Shown here piece after piece: positions 41,989 through 50,672 of a stretch of DNA of 64,000 bases. Made by a program: the position numbers and the translations under genes. The notes beneath the pieces are model-generated. The model had not been told where the DNA came from. It ran no database searches and worked only from the letters and a program-made list of their open reading frames with translations. Origin of the DNA: Nocardia salmonicida NBRC 13393 (GTDB lineage Bacteria; Actinomycetota; Actinomycetes; Mycobacteriales; Mycobacteriaceae); contig NZ_BDBR01000049.1 in assembly GCF_001613085.1 (NCBI RefSeq), positions 1-64,000 on the forward strand, in the 5' to 3' direction. Positions within the stretch are counted from its first letter, which is position 1; every line of letters starts with the position of its first letter.

Positions 41989-43671
41989 GTGAGTACCTCT
42001 TTCGACACCGCCGTCATCGATACCGCGCTCGCCGATCTCACCCAAGGGGAAAAGACCTGGGCCGCGACGGACCTGCGCCGCCGCCGCGAACTGCTCGACG
42101 AACTGCACGCGCTCACCGCCCGCGACGCCGAGGCCTGGGTCGCCGCCGCCCGCACCATCAAGAAACTCGACGCCGACAGCCCGCTGCTCGGCGAGGAGTG
42201 GATGTCGGGCCCGATGACGATGCTCGCCGGCGCGCAGGCGCTGAGTGAGTCGATGGCCGCTCTCGAGAAGGGCACGAGCCCGCTCGACGGTGTCGAACTC
42301 GTCACCGCCCCCGGCGGCCGGGTAGCCGTGCCCGCACTGCCCCACGGCATCTACGACAAGTTGCTGCTGAGCGGATTCAGCGCCGATGTGTGGCTGAAGC
42401 CCGGTGTAGACGCCGCGACCGCCCGTCGCAAGGCGGGCCTTGCCCAGCGCGATCCCGCGAAGACCAACGGTGTCGGCGCGGTGCTCGGCGCGGGCAACAT
42501 CATGTCGATCGCACCGCTGGACACCCTCTACGAGCTCTACGCCAACAACCGCGTCGTCGCGCTCAAGCTCAACCCGATCACCGATCCGCTGCTGCCGGTG
42601 TTCCAGGCGATCTTCGCACCGTTCATCGAGCTCGGCGTGGTGCGCATCCTCACCGGCGGGGCCCCCGAAGGCGGCTACCTGGTGAACCATCCGCTGGTCG
42701 CGCACGTGCACATGACCGGCGGCGCGCCGACTCACGACGCGATCGTGTGGGGGCCGGGCGCCGACAAGACCGGCGAGCCCATCCTGGACAAGCCCATCAC
42801 CAGCGAACTCGGCGGTGTCGCGCCGTGCATCGTGATTCCCGGCGACTGGGCCGCCGCCGATCTGAAGTTCCAGGCCGAGCACGTGGCCACCCAGCGCCTG
42901 CACAACGGCGGCTACAACTGTGTCGCCGCGCAGACCGTGGTGCTCGCCGCGGACTGGCCGCTCAAGGAACAGTTCCTCACCGAACTGCGCGCCGCGATCG
43001 ACAACGCTCCCGCGCGCACCGCCTACTACCCGGGCAGCGACACCCGCGTGGCGGGCGCACTCGAGTCCTACCCCGACGCCGCCCGCGCCAACGGCCGCCT
43101 GCTGGTCGAGAACCTGCCCGCCGACGACACTCCCCTGCTGCGCACCGAGTACTTCTCGCCCGTTCTCGGCGTGGTCGAACTGCCCGGCACCGGGGCCGAA
43201 TTCCTCAGCAACGCGGTCGATTTCGCCAATGACGAGCTGATGGGCACCCTGGGCGCCAACATCATCGCCGACCCCGCGACGATCGCCACGCTCGGCACGG
43301 AACTCGACACCGCGATCGAGAACCTGCGTTACGGCACCGTCGCCCTCAACGCCTGGACCGGTCTCGCGTTTCTGACCCCGCGCGCCAGCTGGGGCGCCTA
43401 CCCCGGCCACACCCTCGACGACATCCAGAGCGGCATCGGCGTCGTACACAACGCCTTCCTCCTCGACGACGTCGAGCGCACCGTGGTCCGCGGCCCCTTC
43501 CGCCCCGCTCCGCGCTCGATTCTGCGCGGCGAATTCGCCCTCACCCCGAAGCCGCCGTGGTTCGTCTCGAACAAGACCGGCACCGCCACCGGACGCAAAC
43601 TGACCGATTTCTACGGCGACGGCAAACTGCGCCGCATACCGGGCATCTTCGTGTCAGCTCTGCGGGGCTGA
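41989..43671 (+). CDS. Aldehyde dehydrogenase superfamily protein (DUF1487-like)
   Basis: This 560-residue protein is longer than a standard ALDH. The NAD-binding core has GAVLGAGNIMSIAPLDTLYE. The oxyanion/active-site stretch has TSELGGVAPCIVIPG and the likely nucleophile in GGYNCVAAQTVVL. The C-terminal region (WTGLAFLTPRASWGAYPG) differs from classic ALDH. GTG start at 41989. It could be an acyl-CoA reductase or an aldehyde dehydrogenase. Divergent from serS, upstream of the septum-formation gene. Confidence 0.8.
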   Translation: MSTSFDTAVIDTALADLTQGEKTWAATDLRRRRELLDELHALTARDAEAWVAAARTIKKLDADSPLLGEEWMSGPMTMLAGAQALSESMAALEKGTSPLDGVELVTAPGGRVAVPALPHGIYDKLLLSGFSADVWLKPGVDAATARRKAGLAQRDPAKTNGVGAVLGAGNIMSIAPLDTLYELYANNRVVALKLNPITDPLLPVFQAIFAPFIELGVVRILTGGAPEGGYLVNHPLVAHVHMTGGAPTHDAIVWGPGADKTGEPILDKPITSELGGVAPCIVIPGDWAAADLKFQAEHVATQRLHNGGYNCVAAQTVVLAADWPLKEQFLTELRAAIDNAPARTAYYPGSDTRVAGALESYPDAARANGRLLVENLPADDTPLLRTEYFSPVLGVVELPGTGAEFLSNAVDFANDELMGTLGANIIADPATIATLGTELDTAIENLRYGTVALNAWTGLAFLTPRASWGAYPGHTLDDIQSGIGVVHNAFLLDDVERTVVRGPFRPAPRSILRGEFALTPKPPWFVSNKTGTATGRKLTDFYGDGKLRRIPGIFVSALRG

Positions 43672-43707
43672 CCCGGCGGCCCGCCACGACAAATACACTC
43701 GTCGACG

Positions 43708-44775
43708 ATGTCGAAGAAGCAGAGCAACCCAGCCGAGGGACCCGCCGCGCCCAGTCGCGGCGGCGCCCTGCACCTGTCCGCGACGAAACTGCGTTGGGGG
43801 CTGCTGATAGGCGCCCTCGGGGCGGTGATCGCGGCCATGGTCACCATGACCGTGACAGGCTTCGACACCGACAAGGTGGAAGCGCACCAGCCAGGTGCCG
43901 AACCGGTCGTACGCGACAAAGAGTTCAGCAACGCGGCGCAGGGCGACTGTCTGACCTGGTCGAGACCCGACCGGAGCGATCTGGTGAAGGTCGGCTGCGG
44001 CGACAAGCACCTGTTCGAAGTGGCGGGCGTCATCGACCTCAGCGCCTATCCCGGGCGTGAGTTCGCCGACGGCACCCGTCACCCCGATTCACTGCGCATG
44101 ACCGAATTGCGGGACGAGCACTGCGTGACCGCTGTCCAGAAGTATCTGGGCGGGCGATTCGATCCGCGCGGCAAGTTCATGGTGAATGTGATGTCGCCGA
44201 GCCCGGCCGGTTGGCAACACGGCGACCGGACCCTGCGCTGTGGCGTCCAAGTCGCCGCCACCGCCACGAGCCCGGCCACCACCGGCAGCCTGGCCGACAG
44301 CGATCAGTCCAAGATCCATGCCACCGGTACCTGCCTCGGCATCAATCAGAACCTGCCGACCGACCCGATCGACTGCGCCCAACCGCACTCGGTGGAGATC
44401 GTCGGCACCGTCGACCTGTCCACCGCCTTCACCGGCGGACCGCCGTCGGAAGCCGATCAGGACAAGTTCGTCGAGGCCGAATGCAATCGGCTCTCCGGCG
44501 ACTACCTCGGCAGCCCCGACGCCATCCGCAACAAGACGCTGACCCTGTTCTTCGACTATCTGGAGCCTGCCAGTTGGCTCGCGGGCAGCCACAAACTGGA
44601 CTGCTGGCTCGGAAAAGGCGCCGACCGTGAGGGTTTCGCGCCCATCGTCGGCTCTGCTCGCGGCGAGATCCTGATCGACGGCCAGGCCCCGGTGCCCCCG
44701 CCGAACACCGGACGCTCCACTCCGGCCCCGCTGCCGGGCGCCGCGCCACTGCCACCGCAGCCCCAGCCGAGGTGA
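43708..44775 (+). CDS. Septum-formation-type membrane protein (Rv3835-like)
   Basis: This 355-residue protein has a short cytoplasmic N-terminus, one helix at about residues 30-50 (WGLLIGALGAVIAAMVTMTV), then two similar outer domains, each with Cys pairs (GDCLTW, VGCGDKHLFEVAGVIDL; GTCLGI, DCAQPHSVEIVGTVDL). The C-terminal tail is Pro-rich. The repeats match the septum-formation (Septum_form) family. The last bases overlap the metallopeptidase GTG, so the two are coupled, as in Rv3835-Rv3836. Confidence 0.85.
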   Translation: MSKKQSNPAEGPAAPSRGGALHLSATKLRWGLLIGALGAVIAAMVTMTVTGFDTDKVEAHQPGAEPVVRDKEFSNAAQGDCLTWSRPDRSDLVKVGCGDKHLFEVAGVIDLSAYPGREFADGTRHPDSLRMTELRDEHCVTAVQKYLGGRFDPRGKFMVNVMSPSPAGWQHGDRTLRCGVQVAATATSPATTGSLADSDQSKIHATGTCLGINQNLPTDPIDCAQPHSVEIVGTVDLSTAFTGGPPSEADQDKFVEAECNRLSGDYLGSPDAIRNKTLTLFFDYLEPASWLAGSHKLDCWLGKGADREGFAPIVGSARGEILIDGQAPVPPPNTGRSTPAPLPGAAPLPPQPQPR

Positions 44776-45128
44776 CGTTGTCCGAGCGGATGCCGGAGTG
44801 GCGTTTCGAGGAGTTGGTGAGCGATGCCCTCGACCAGATCCCGGCCGAGCTGTCCAGTGCCATAGACAATGTTGTGGTGCTGGTGGAGCCCCGAAACGAC
44901 GAGGAACCGTCGCTGCTGGGGCTGTACCACGGGGTCGCCCTCACCGAGCGCGACAGCTATTACGCCGGATCGTTGCCGGATACCATCACGATCTATCGAG
45001 AAGCTATTCTCGACATCTGCAACACCGACGACGAGGTGGTCGAAGAAGTCACGATCACCGTGATCCATGAAATAGCACACCATTTCGGGATTGACGACGA
45101 CCGGTTGCATGAGCTGGGATGGGGTTAG
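44772..45128 (+). CDS. Small zincin-like metallopeptidase (Rv3836-like)
   Basis: This 118-residue cytoplasmic protein has the extended zinc motif HEIAHHFGIDDDRLHELG (HExxHxxGxxxxxxH/E), as in PF06262 minimal zincins. The N-terminal part MPEWRFEELVSDALDQIP is typical of the family. The GTG start is inside the septum-formation gene's final codons. Natural substrate unknown. Confidence 0.9.
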   Translation: MTLSERMPEWRFEELVSDALDQIPAELSSAIDNVVVLVEPRNDEEPSLLGLYHGVALTERDSYYAGSLPDTITIYREAILDICNTDDEVVEEVTITVIHEIAHHFGIDDDRLHELGWG

Positions 45129-45237
45129 CGAAACTGGGTGGGGAATCGATGGAACCGAATGACCCGCTCTCGCGTCCTAGTACTCGTAGGGGGAATTCTC
45201 GTGGTTCCCGATAGCCGCCACCAGAAGGAGTCGGGTC

Positions 45238-45549
45238 ATGGTTGGACACGTTCTCGTTGCACCTGAAATCGTCCTCGCCGCGTCCGCGGAGTTGGATCTG
45301 CTCGCCGAGCGCCTCGCCATCGCGGCCGGGCTCGCCGGCCCGACCACGCACGTGCTGCCCTCGGGCGCCGAAGAGGTGTCGCTGCTCGCGGCGAGCCACT
45401 TCAACACCGCGGCGGGCAAGCACGACGGTTCGGTCGCCCAGGCGATCCTCGAGCTGCATCACGCGGCCGCGACCTTGCGCTCGCAGCTGACCACTCATAT
45501 CGGGGAAGACGTGGTCCGCGCGGCGACGATCAACGCCATCCAGGTGTAG
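45238..45549 (+). CDS. PE-family protein
   Basis: This 103-residue protein fits the N-terminal PE domain of ESX substrates: VAPEIVLAASAELDLLAERL, then PTTHVLPSGAEEVSLLAASHF and an Ala-rich second helix. It forms a helical hairpin that pairs with a PPE. It starts a three-gene operon with AGAAGGAG before the ATG. There is no tyrosine in the protein, so the canonical YxxxD/E export signal is absent. Confidence 0.82.
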   Translation: MVGHVLVAPEIVLAASAELDLLAERLAIAAGLAGPTTHVLPSGAEEVSLLAASHFNTAAGKHDGSVAQAILELHHAAATLRSQLTTHIGEDVVRAATINAIQV

Positions 45550-45595
45550 TCGCACCGATCCTGTCGACGATCATTTACTCAGGGGAGAAACAAGC

Positions 45596-46720
45596 ATGAC
45601 CGCAGGGATCACCGGGGTGTTCTGGCTGCCTCGTATGGCCGAAGTGAACTCGACAACCCTCAATACGGGCGCACACGCGATCCCGATCAGCGCCGCGGCC
45701 ACCTCGTGGGGCGGGCTGGCCGCCGCGTGGGGCGACGCCGCCTTCACGATCACGCGCGTGATCGCGGAGGTCGGTGTCGGCCTCCAGGGCGTCAACGGTA
45801 TCGCCGTGCTCGCCCGGCTGGCCCCGTTCGCGGGCTGGGCCAGCCAGCAGGGCATCGCGGCCGCGGCGATCAGCGCCAAGTGCGCGGCCAACGCCACCGC
45901 CTACACCGTCGCGTCGATCGCGATGCCGAGCCTGCCCGAGATCATCGCCACCAACGGCGCGGTGGCCGCCTCGGCCAACCCGCCCGGTGTCGTCTCCGGC
46001 GCCTTCGAGGTCGCCGAGGTCGCGCGCAACGCCATGGACATCCGCGCCGCGTTGGTGATGGAGACCTACGAGGCCGCCACCTCGGCCACCGTCGCCGTGC
46101 CCAGCGAGTTCACCATGCCGCCCGCCATCGCGAGCGGTGCGGGCTCCGCCGGTGAGGGCGACTTCGGTGGTGGCGATCCGCTGCAGACCGCGGTCGCCGC
46201 CGCGCAGGCCTTCGTTTCCAACCCCGGTGTGGTCAGCGCGGCCACCCAGGCGGCCAACACCGCGGGCGGCGTGCTCACCAGCGGCGTCAGCACGGCCGGC
46301 AACATCGGCGCTTCCGCGATCTCGGCGGCCACGGCCACCGCGCCCGCGAGCGCCGCCGTCGCTCCTGCCATGGCGGGTGTCGCTGCCGCCGGTGCCGCGG
46401 TCGGTGGGGGCATGGCCACCACGTCGGCCGGTCTCGGTGGCGTCAGCGCGGGCTCGCTGAAGCTGCCGGAGGGCTGGGGTGCGCCCGCCGCGAGCGCGTC
46501 CGCTAGCGCGCCGGTGTCGGAATCGATCGTCAACCGGGTCGAGAGCGCACCCGTGCGCAACACCGGCAGCGGCGGCAACCCGCTGATGGGCAACCGGCAG
46601 AAGGGCGAGGAGGACGACGAGCACGATGGCGTCGACTACGTGCGCTCCGACGAGTTCACCGATGGTCGCTACGCGGCCGAAGGTGTGATCGGCGCCGACC
46701 TCACCGGATCGGCCAAGTGA
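45596..46720 (+). CDS. PPE-family protein
   Basis: This 374-residue protein's first ~180 residues align with PPE domains: WLPRMAEVNSTTLNTG in place of PPEVNS, SWGGLAAAW, then the helical stretch FAGWASQQGIAAAAISAKC and AMPSLPEIIATN. The C-terminal half is Ala/Gly/Ser/Val-rich low complexity. It ends in an acidic tail (EEDDEHDGVDYVRSDEF) like many PPE proteins. It follows the PE gene by 46 bases and overlaps the EspG gene, so the three are expected to form the PE-PPE-EspG complex of a type VII secretion pathway. Confidence 0.87.
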   Translation: MTAGITGVFWLPRMAEVNSTTLNTGAHAIPISAAATSWGGLAAAWGDAAFTITRVIAEVGVGLQGVNGIAVLARLAPFAGWASQQGIAAAAISAKCAANATAYTVASIAMPSLPEIIATNGAVAASANPPGVVSGAFEVAEVARNAMDIRAALVMETYEAATSATVAVPSEFTMPPAIASGAGSAGEGDFGGGDPLQTAVAAAQAFVSNPGVVSAATQAANTAGGVLTSGVSTAGNIGASAISAATATAPASAAVAPAMAGVAAAGAAVGGGMATTSAGLGGVSAGSLKLPEGWGAPAASASASAPVSESIVNRVESAPVRNTGSGGNPLMGNRQKGEEDDEHDGVDYVRSDEFTDGRYAAEGVIGADLTGSAK

Positions 46721-47553
46721 CGGTTCTCGGCACGGGCAGCGGAGGTTCGCTGCTCGGCGCCGTCGTGCTCTCGCTCGACGACATGCAGTTCCTCCTGGAG
46801 AAACTGGAGTTCGACGAGATGCCCGTGGTGCTCGACGCCATGGGCCGCTATGACAACGTCACCGCGCACGACGCCGCCATGAACGTGGCACAGTCCGCCC
46901 TGGCCGAACGCGAGCTGCTGTTCGGCCAGGTGGTGGCACCCGAGCTCGCCGAACGGCTACGGGTGCTCTACCGGCCGCAGTGGATCATCGCGCTGCGGTG
47001 GGTGGTGGCGGGCCAGGTCAACCGATTCTGCCTGGCGCAGGGCGACGACCGTGCGGTCGTCGCCCTGCGCGGGCCGGAGTCCTACGTCATCGACGACGCC
47101 GGCCTCGATCTGCCCGGCGCGGTGCTGCAGGCGCTCGGACCGGTCGAAGCGCTCGAGCTGTACGGAATGAACGCTCCCACCGAACAATTGGCGCCGATCT
47201 TCGGCGACACCGGAGACGCGGCCGCCACCACGCGGCGCCTGCTCGCGGTGGGCAATCCGACCACCGATGCCCAGGTACTGGCTTCGGCGCTGGTGGAGAT
47301 CCACTCCTACGCCGAGATCGTCGGCGTGGCCTACGGTGACGGCACCCGCGACATCCAGGACAACCACATCGCCGTCTTCAACACGCGCGCAGGCAGATTC
47401 ATCATCACCGCCAGCGTCGCCGACGACGGCGTGAAGTGGTCGTCCATCGCCAGCGGCACCAACGCCCGCCTACGCACCGCGGTAGCCGACCTCATCGAGT
47501 CCCTCCCGGTCCGCACCGAATTCCCTACCGCGGCAGCCAGTAACCCGGCGTAA
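46717..47553 (+). CDS. ESX secretion-associated chaperone, EspG family
   Basis: This 278-residue cytoplasmic protein has the EspG pattern: an N-terminal VVLSLDDMQFLLEKLEFDEMP, a central beta-rich region WIIALRWVVAGQVNRFCLAQ and a C-terminal TRAGRFIITASVADDGVKWS. EspG binds the tip of its cognate PPE and keeps PE-PPE pairs soluble. The GTG overlaps the PPE stop (GTGA), which ties it to that PPE. Confidence 0.88.
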   Translation: MTVLGTGSGGSLLGAVVLSLDDMQFLLEKLEFDEMPVVLDAMGRYDNVTAHDAAMNVAQSALAERELLFGQVVAPELAERLRVLYRPQWIIALRWVVAGQVNRFCLAQGDDRAVVALRGPESYVIDDAGLDLPGAVLQALGPVEALELYGMNAPTEQLAPIFGDTGDAAATTRRLLAVGNPTTDAQVLASALVEIHSYAEIVGVAYGDGTRDIQDNHIAVFNTRAGRFIITASVADDGVKWSSIASGTNARLRTAVADLIESLPVRTEFPTAAASNPA

Positions 47554-47632
47554 GCCCACCCCACCCCACCCACACCATTCCCACCAAACGCCCCCACAAC
47601 TCAGCCGTAAACCGTAGGCGCAGCCGGAGCGT

Positions 47633-48301
47633 TCAACCCATGGGGTCGTCGGCTGACGGGTCGGCTTGAATGGTGAACGGTGGGGTGAACTTACCCCACC
47701 GCAGGCATTCCCAGCCGCCGTCTTCGGTGGGGAGTAGTTCGATGGTCTCGGTGTTGTCGAGGTGGTTGTTCGTCGTGAACGGCGGCGCCACCCCGGCCAG
47801 CGCCTTACCGATCAGGCGCATGGCGGCACCGTGGTTCACCACCACCACGTCACCGTCGGCGTCGTCGGTCAGGAACTCCGCGCGCAGGCCCTCGAGGACG
47901 GGCAGGATGCGGGCCAGCACTTCGTGGCCGGATTCGCCACCGGGGGCTCTGGCGTCGAGTTCGCCGAGGTGCCAGCCGCGATAGATCTGCTGGAAGATTT
48001 CGTGCGCTTCCCGGTCGGAGCGGCCGTGCAACTCGCCCACCTGCACCTCGTACAGGCCGTCGAGGACGTATGCCGGTGTGCCGGTGGCCTCTTCGATGTG
48101 GCTTGCGGTCTGGCGGGCACGTAACGCGTCCGACGACACCAGCACCTGGGGCGCTCGCTCGAGTCCGGCGCCGAACGCTTTCGCTTGCGCCACACCACGT
48201 TCGGTCAGCGGCAGGCCAGGAACGGCGGTGTCGAGAATCTTCGCGACATTGCCCTCGGTCTCGCCGTGGCGCACCAGAATCAGTTTCGCGCGGGTAGTCA
48301 T
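47633..48301 (-). CDS. Histidine phosphatase (phosphoglycerate-mutase-like)
   Basis: This ~222-residue protein has the RHGETEGN catalytic motif near residue 10, whose histidine is phosphorylated, the second histidine in VVVNHGAAMRL and SSDALRARQTA. The ATG at 48301 overlaps the pheA stop (ATGA), so the two are coupled. This is the Rv3837c position. The true substrate may not be phosphoglycerate. Confidence 0.9.
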   Translation of the reverse strand: MTTRAKLILVRHGETEGNVAKILDTAVPGLPLTERGVAQAKAFGAGLERAPQVLVSSDALRARQTASHIEEATGTPAYVLDGLYEVQVGELHGRSDREAHEIFQQIYRGWHLGELDARAPGGESGHEVLARILPVLEGLRAEFLTDDADGDVVVVNHGAAMRLIGKALAGVAPPFTTNNHLDNTETIELLPTEDGGWECLRWGKFTPPFTIQADPSADDPMG

Positions 48302-49212
48302 AGGTCCGCGACCCCCTTTCGCAATTGCGTCAACCATTCTGCGGCCGGTTCGTCCGACGGCGGCGGTGTGCCGACTGCCGCTGTCGCAGGCCAAGATCCG
48401 AGGAAGCGGACCTGGGCGGTGCGGTGCAGGGCTTTCAGTGTTTCCGCTACCGCCGGGTCATCGATATGTCCGACACAGTCGAGATAGAACCGGTAGGTGC
48501 CCATGCCGGTGCGGGTCGGGCGCGATTCGATGCGGGTGAGATCTACTCCACGCGTGGCGAATTCGGCGAACGCGCGCATCAGCGAACCGGGCTCGTTGGG
48601 CAGTTCGAGCACCACGGAGGTCCGGTCGGCTCCGGTGGCTCCCGGTGCGAGGCCCGGGTGAGTGACCAGGACGAAGCGGGTGATGGCCTGGTCGTGATCG
48701 GCCACGCCGCTCGCCAGGGTTACCAGGCCGAGTCGTTCACCCGCCAGTGCGGTCGAAATCGCGGCGTCGGCGGTTCCGGCCGCCACGTCTTCGGCGGCAG
48801 CCGCGTTGGATGCCGAGGTGAACGGGCGCGCATCGGGCATGTTCCGCGCCACCCATTCCCTGACCTGCGCCGCCGCCACTGGATAGGCGGCCAGGGTGCG
48901 CACGTCGGCCAGCGCGGTTCCGGGGCGCGCCAAGATCGTGAAGGTCACCTCGAGCTCGGTCTCCGCCATGATCTGCAAACGCGGTCCGATGGCCAGGGAA
49001 TCAAGGGTCGCCGGGATCGAGCCCTCCACCGAACTCTCGATCGGCACCACCGCGCCGTCGACCTGTCCGGCCCGGATCAGGTCGAGCGCTGCCCCTTGGC
49101 TGGGCGCGGCGACTCGCTCGACCGGCCCGTCGAAGGCCCCCGAGTTCTCGAACTTCGCCAGAGCCATCTCGGTGAAGGTCCCGGACGGTCCGAAATACGC
49201 AATACGCGGCAC
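48298..49212 (-). CDS. pheA: Prephenate dehydratase
   Basis: This 304-residue enzyme converts prephenate to phenylpyruvate in phenylalanine synthesis. The N-terminal PDT domain (IAYFGPSGTFTEMA; VVPIESSVEGSI) contains the catalytic TRF motif within ITRFVLV. A C-terminal ACT domain follows (LPNEPGSLMRAFAEFATRGVDLTRIESRPT) for allosteric control by Phe. No chorismate mutase domain is present, as in other actinobacteria. Confidence 0.95.
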   Translation of the reverse strand: MPRIAYFGPSGTFTEMALAKFENSGAFDGPVERVAAPSQGAALDLIRAGQVDGAVVPIESSVEGSIPATLDSLAIGPRLQIMAETELEVTFTILARPGTALADVRTLAAYPVAAAQVREWVARNMPDARPFTSASNAAAAEDVAAGTADAAISTALAGERLGLVTLASGVADHDQAITRFVLVTHPGLAPGATGADRTSVVLELPNEPGSLMRAFAEFATRGVDLTRIESRPTRTGMGTYRFYLDCVGHIDDPAVAETLKALHRTAQVRFLGSWPATAAVGTPPPSDEPAAEWLTQLRKGVADL

Positions 49213-49301
49213 ACTGCAACTTTAGCGGCTGGCGCCGACTGGTTTTCGGACTCGAAGGTCGGGCATATGGTGCGGCAGCTAACGCGTGGCGGACGGCGGG
49301 G

Positions 49302-49724
49302 TCAGTTGTCCAGTACGCGCAGCGCGTCGGTGATCGCCTGTTCGTCAGGGGTCTCGATGGCCAGCAGGACGGTGCGGGTGGCCTCGATCGCGGCGGGCTT
49401 CAGTGACTTCAGGAAGGCGAGGTCGGGGGTGGTGAGGGCGGTGGGGATGTCTTCGCCGCAGAGCGCCGCGACGGTGCCGGCGACCACGGCGAGGGCGCGG
49501 GGGCCGCTGATGGTGCGGGCGGTGAAGCCGTGGTCGGCGTGGGCGATGCCGGCCAGGAAGGCGGTGAGGTCGGGGTCGGGGATGTCGACGTCGACCGGGG
49601 CGGGGGAACTGCCGTCGGGGCGGACCAGGTCGGCCGCGAGGCTGCGACGGGCGGGGGCCGACAGGCTCAGCAGGACGGGGGCGGCGGGGGCGGAATGGTC
49701 GTCGCCGTGGTCGTCGTGCGTCAT
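49302..49724 (-). CDS. Small His/Asp-rich-ended protein of unknown function
   Basis: This 140-residue protein begins MTHDDHGDDHS, a possible metal-binding tail. The rest is Ala/Leu-rich with no domain I recognise (LAVVAGTVAALCGEDIPTAL). It is divergent from the DUF2470 gene, and a single iron box lies in the 101-bp gap. Iron regulation is possible but unproven. It precedes pheA on the same strand by 89 bases. Confidence 0.6.
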   Translation of the reverse strand: MTHDDHGDDHSAPAAPVLLSLSAPARRSLAADLVRPDGSSPAPVDVDIPDPDLTAFLAGIAHADHGFTARTISGPRALAVVAGTVAALCGEDIPTALTTPDLAFLKSLKPAAIEATRTVLLAIETPDEQAITDALRVLDN

Positions 49725-49784
49725 CCGTCCACCGTATCGGCTCGATTCATCGGGGTGTCCTCTTGCGTGGCGGGCGTTTGTAAC

Positions 49785-49803
49785 TTAGCTTAGGTTTACC
49801 TAA
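49785..49803. promoter_or_regulatory. IdeR/DtxR-type iron box
   Basis: TTAGCTTAGGTTTACCTAA matches the consensus TTAGGTTAGGCTAACCTAA at 16 of 19 positions by eye. It lies 22 bases before the DUF2470 ATG and upstream of the divergent His-rich gene. Confidence 0.8.
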
Positions 49804-49825
49804 TCAAACGTTCGCGGAGGTTGTC

Positions 49826-50587
49826 ATGTCGAGCCCCACCACGATCCTCGCGCCGACCACCGCCGAGCGGGTGCGAAGTGCGTGCGCTCACGCCGAGACA
49901 GCGGTGCTCGCGCTCCCCGGGATCGACCCGGTCCCCACCACGCTGCACCACCTGCGCCGGTGCGGCGACGCGGTGATCGCGGTGCCAGGGTCCTCACTCG
50001 CGGCCGCGCTGGCCGCCACGGCCAACGAGACCTCCGCGGTCCTCGAACTCACCGATCACGCGCCCCTGCCGCTGCGTGAGCCGGTCAGGGCGCTGGTGTG
50101 GTTGCGCGGCTGGGTGCGACAGGTGCCAGAGCAGGCGCAGCGCGCGCTCGCCGTCGAAATCGCCAAGGACTTCCCGCATCCGGGCCTGCTCGACGTCGGC
50201 CACGGCGTCACACTGCTGCGGATCGTGGTGAACTCGGCGGTACTGGCCGACACCGCGGGCGCGGAATCCGTCGACCACGCCGACCTGCGCGCCGCCACCG
50301 CCGACCCGTTCTGCGAGCTGGAAAGCGCCTGGCTGCAACACATGTCCGAGGATCACGCCGACGTGGTGGCCCAGCTGGCCCGCCACCTGCCGACCCGGCT
50401 GCGTGGCGGCCTCGTGCACCCCCTCGCCATCGACCGCTACGGCCTGACCCTGCGAGTCGAGAGCAACGACGGCGACCACGACGTCCGGCTGCCCTTCCCC
50501 ACCCCCGCCGACGACATCGAATCGCTGAGCCGCGCGGTCCGCGTCCTGGCCGGCTGCCCGTTCCTGAACGGCCTGCGCCGCATCTGA
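49826..50587 (+). CDS. DUF2470-domain protein (Rv3839-like)
   Basis: This 253-residue protein has a C-terminal DUF2470 domain starting at WLQHMSEDHADVVAQLARHL (about residue 170). The family overlaps with HugZ-type heme-handling proteins, so heme or iron release is possible. The N-terminal part resembles pyridoxamine-oxidase-like folds. An iron box precedes it, and it is the first gene of the segment leading to LCP and ferritins, as in Rv3839-Rv3841. From memory, Rv3839 is IdeR-controlled. Confidence 0.8.
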   Translation: MSSPTTILAPTTAERVRSACAHAETAVLALPGIDPVPTTLHHLRRCGDAVIAVPGSSLAAALAATANETSAVLELTDHAPLPLREPVRALVWLRGWVRQVPEQAQRALAVEIAKDFPHPGLLDVGHGVTLLRIVVNSAVLADTAGAESVDHADLRAATADPFCELESAWLQHMSEDHADVVAQLARHLPTRLRGGLVHPLAIDRYGLTLRVESNDGDHDVRLPFPTPADDIESLSRAVRVLAGCPFLNGLRRI

Positions 50588-50672
50588 ACTCACCCGCGAG
50601 CTGCGTCTCACTTCGTGTCGCGGCGCCCGCCGCGAGCCGATTCCGCCGCGTTCGCTGCTTACACTGCGCGGC

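Noticed and set aside
41866..43449. Long minus-strand frame over the ALDH gene
   Set aside because: Composition is that of an antisense shadow and the plus strand encodes a recognisable ALDH.
45575..46624. Minus-strand frame over the PPE gene
   Set aside because: Arg/Gly/Asp-rich antisense of an Ala/Gly-rich PPE; the plus strand has the PE-PPE-EspG order and couplings.
47554..47632. C-rich run (ccacccc repeats) after EspG as a repeat or CRISPR-like element
   Set aside because: Low-complexity intergenic run only; no repeated unit with spacers.
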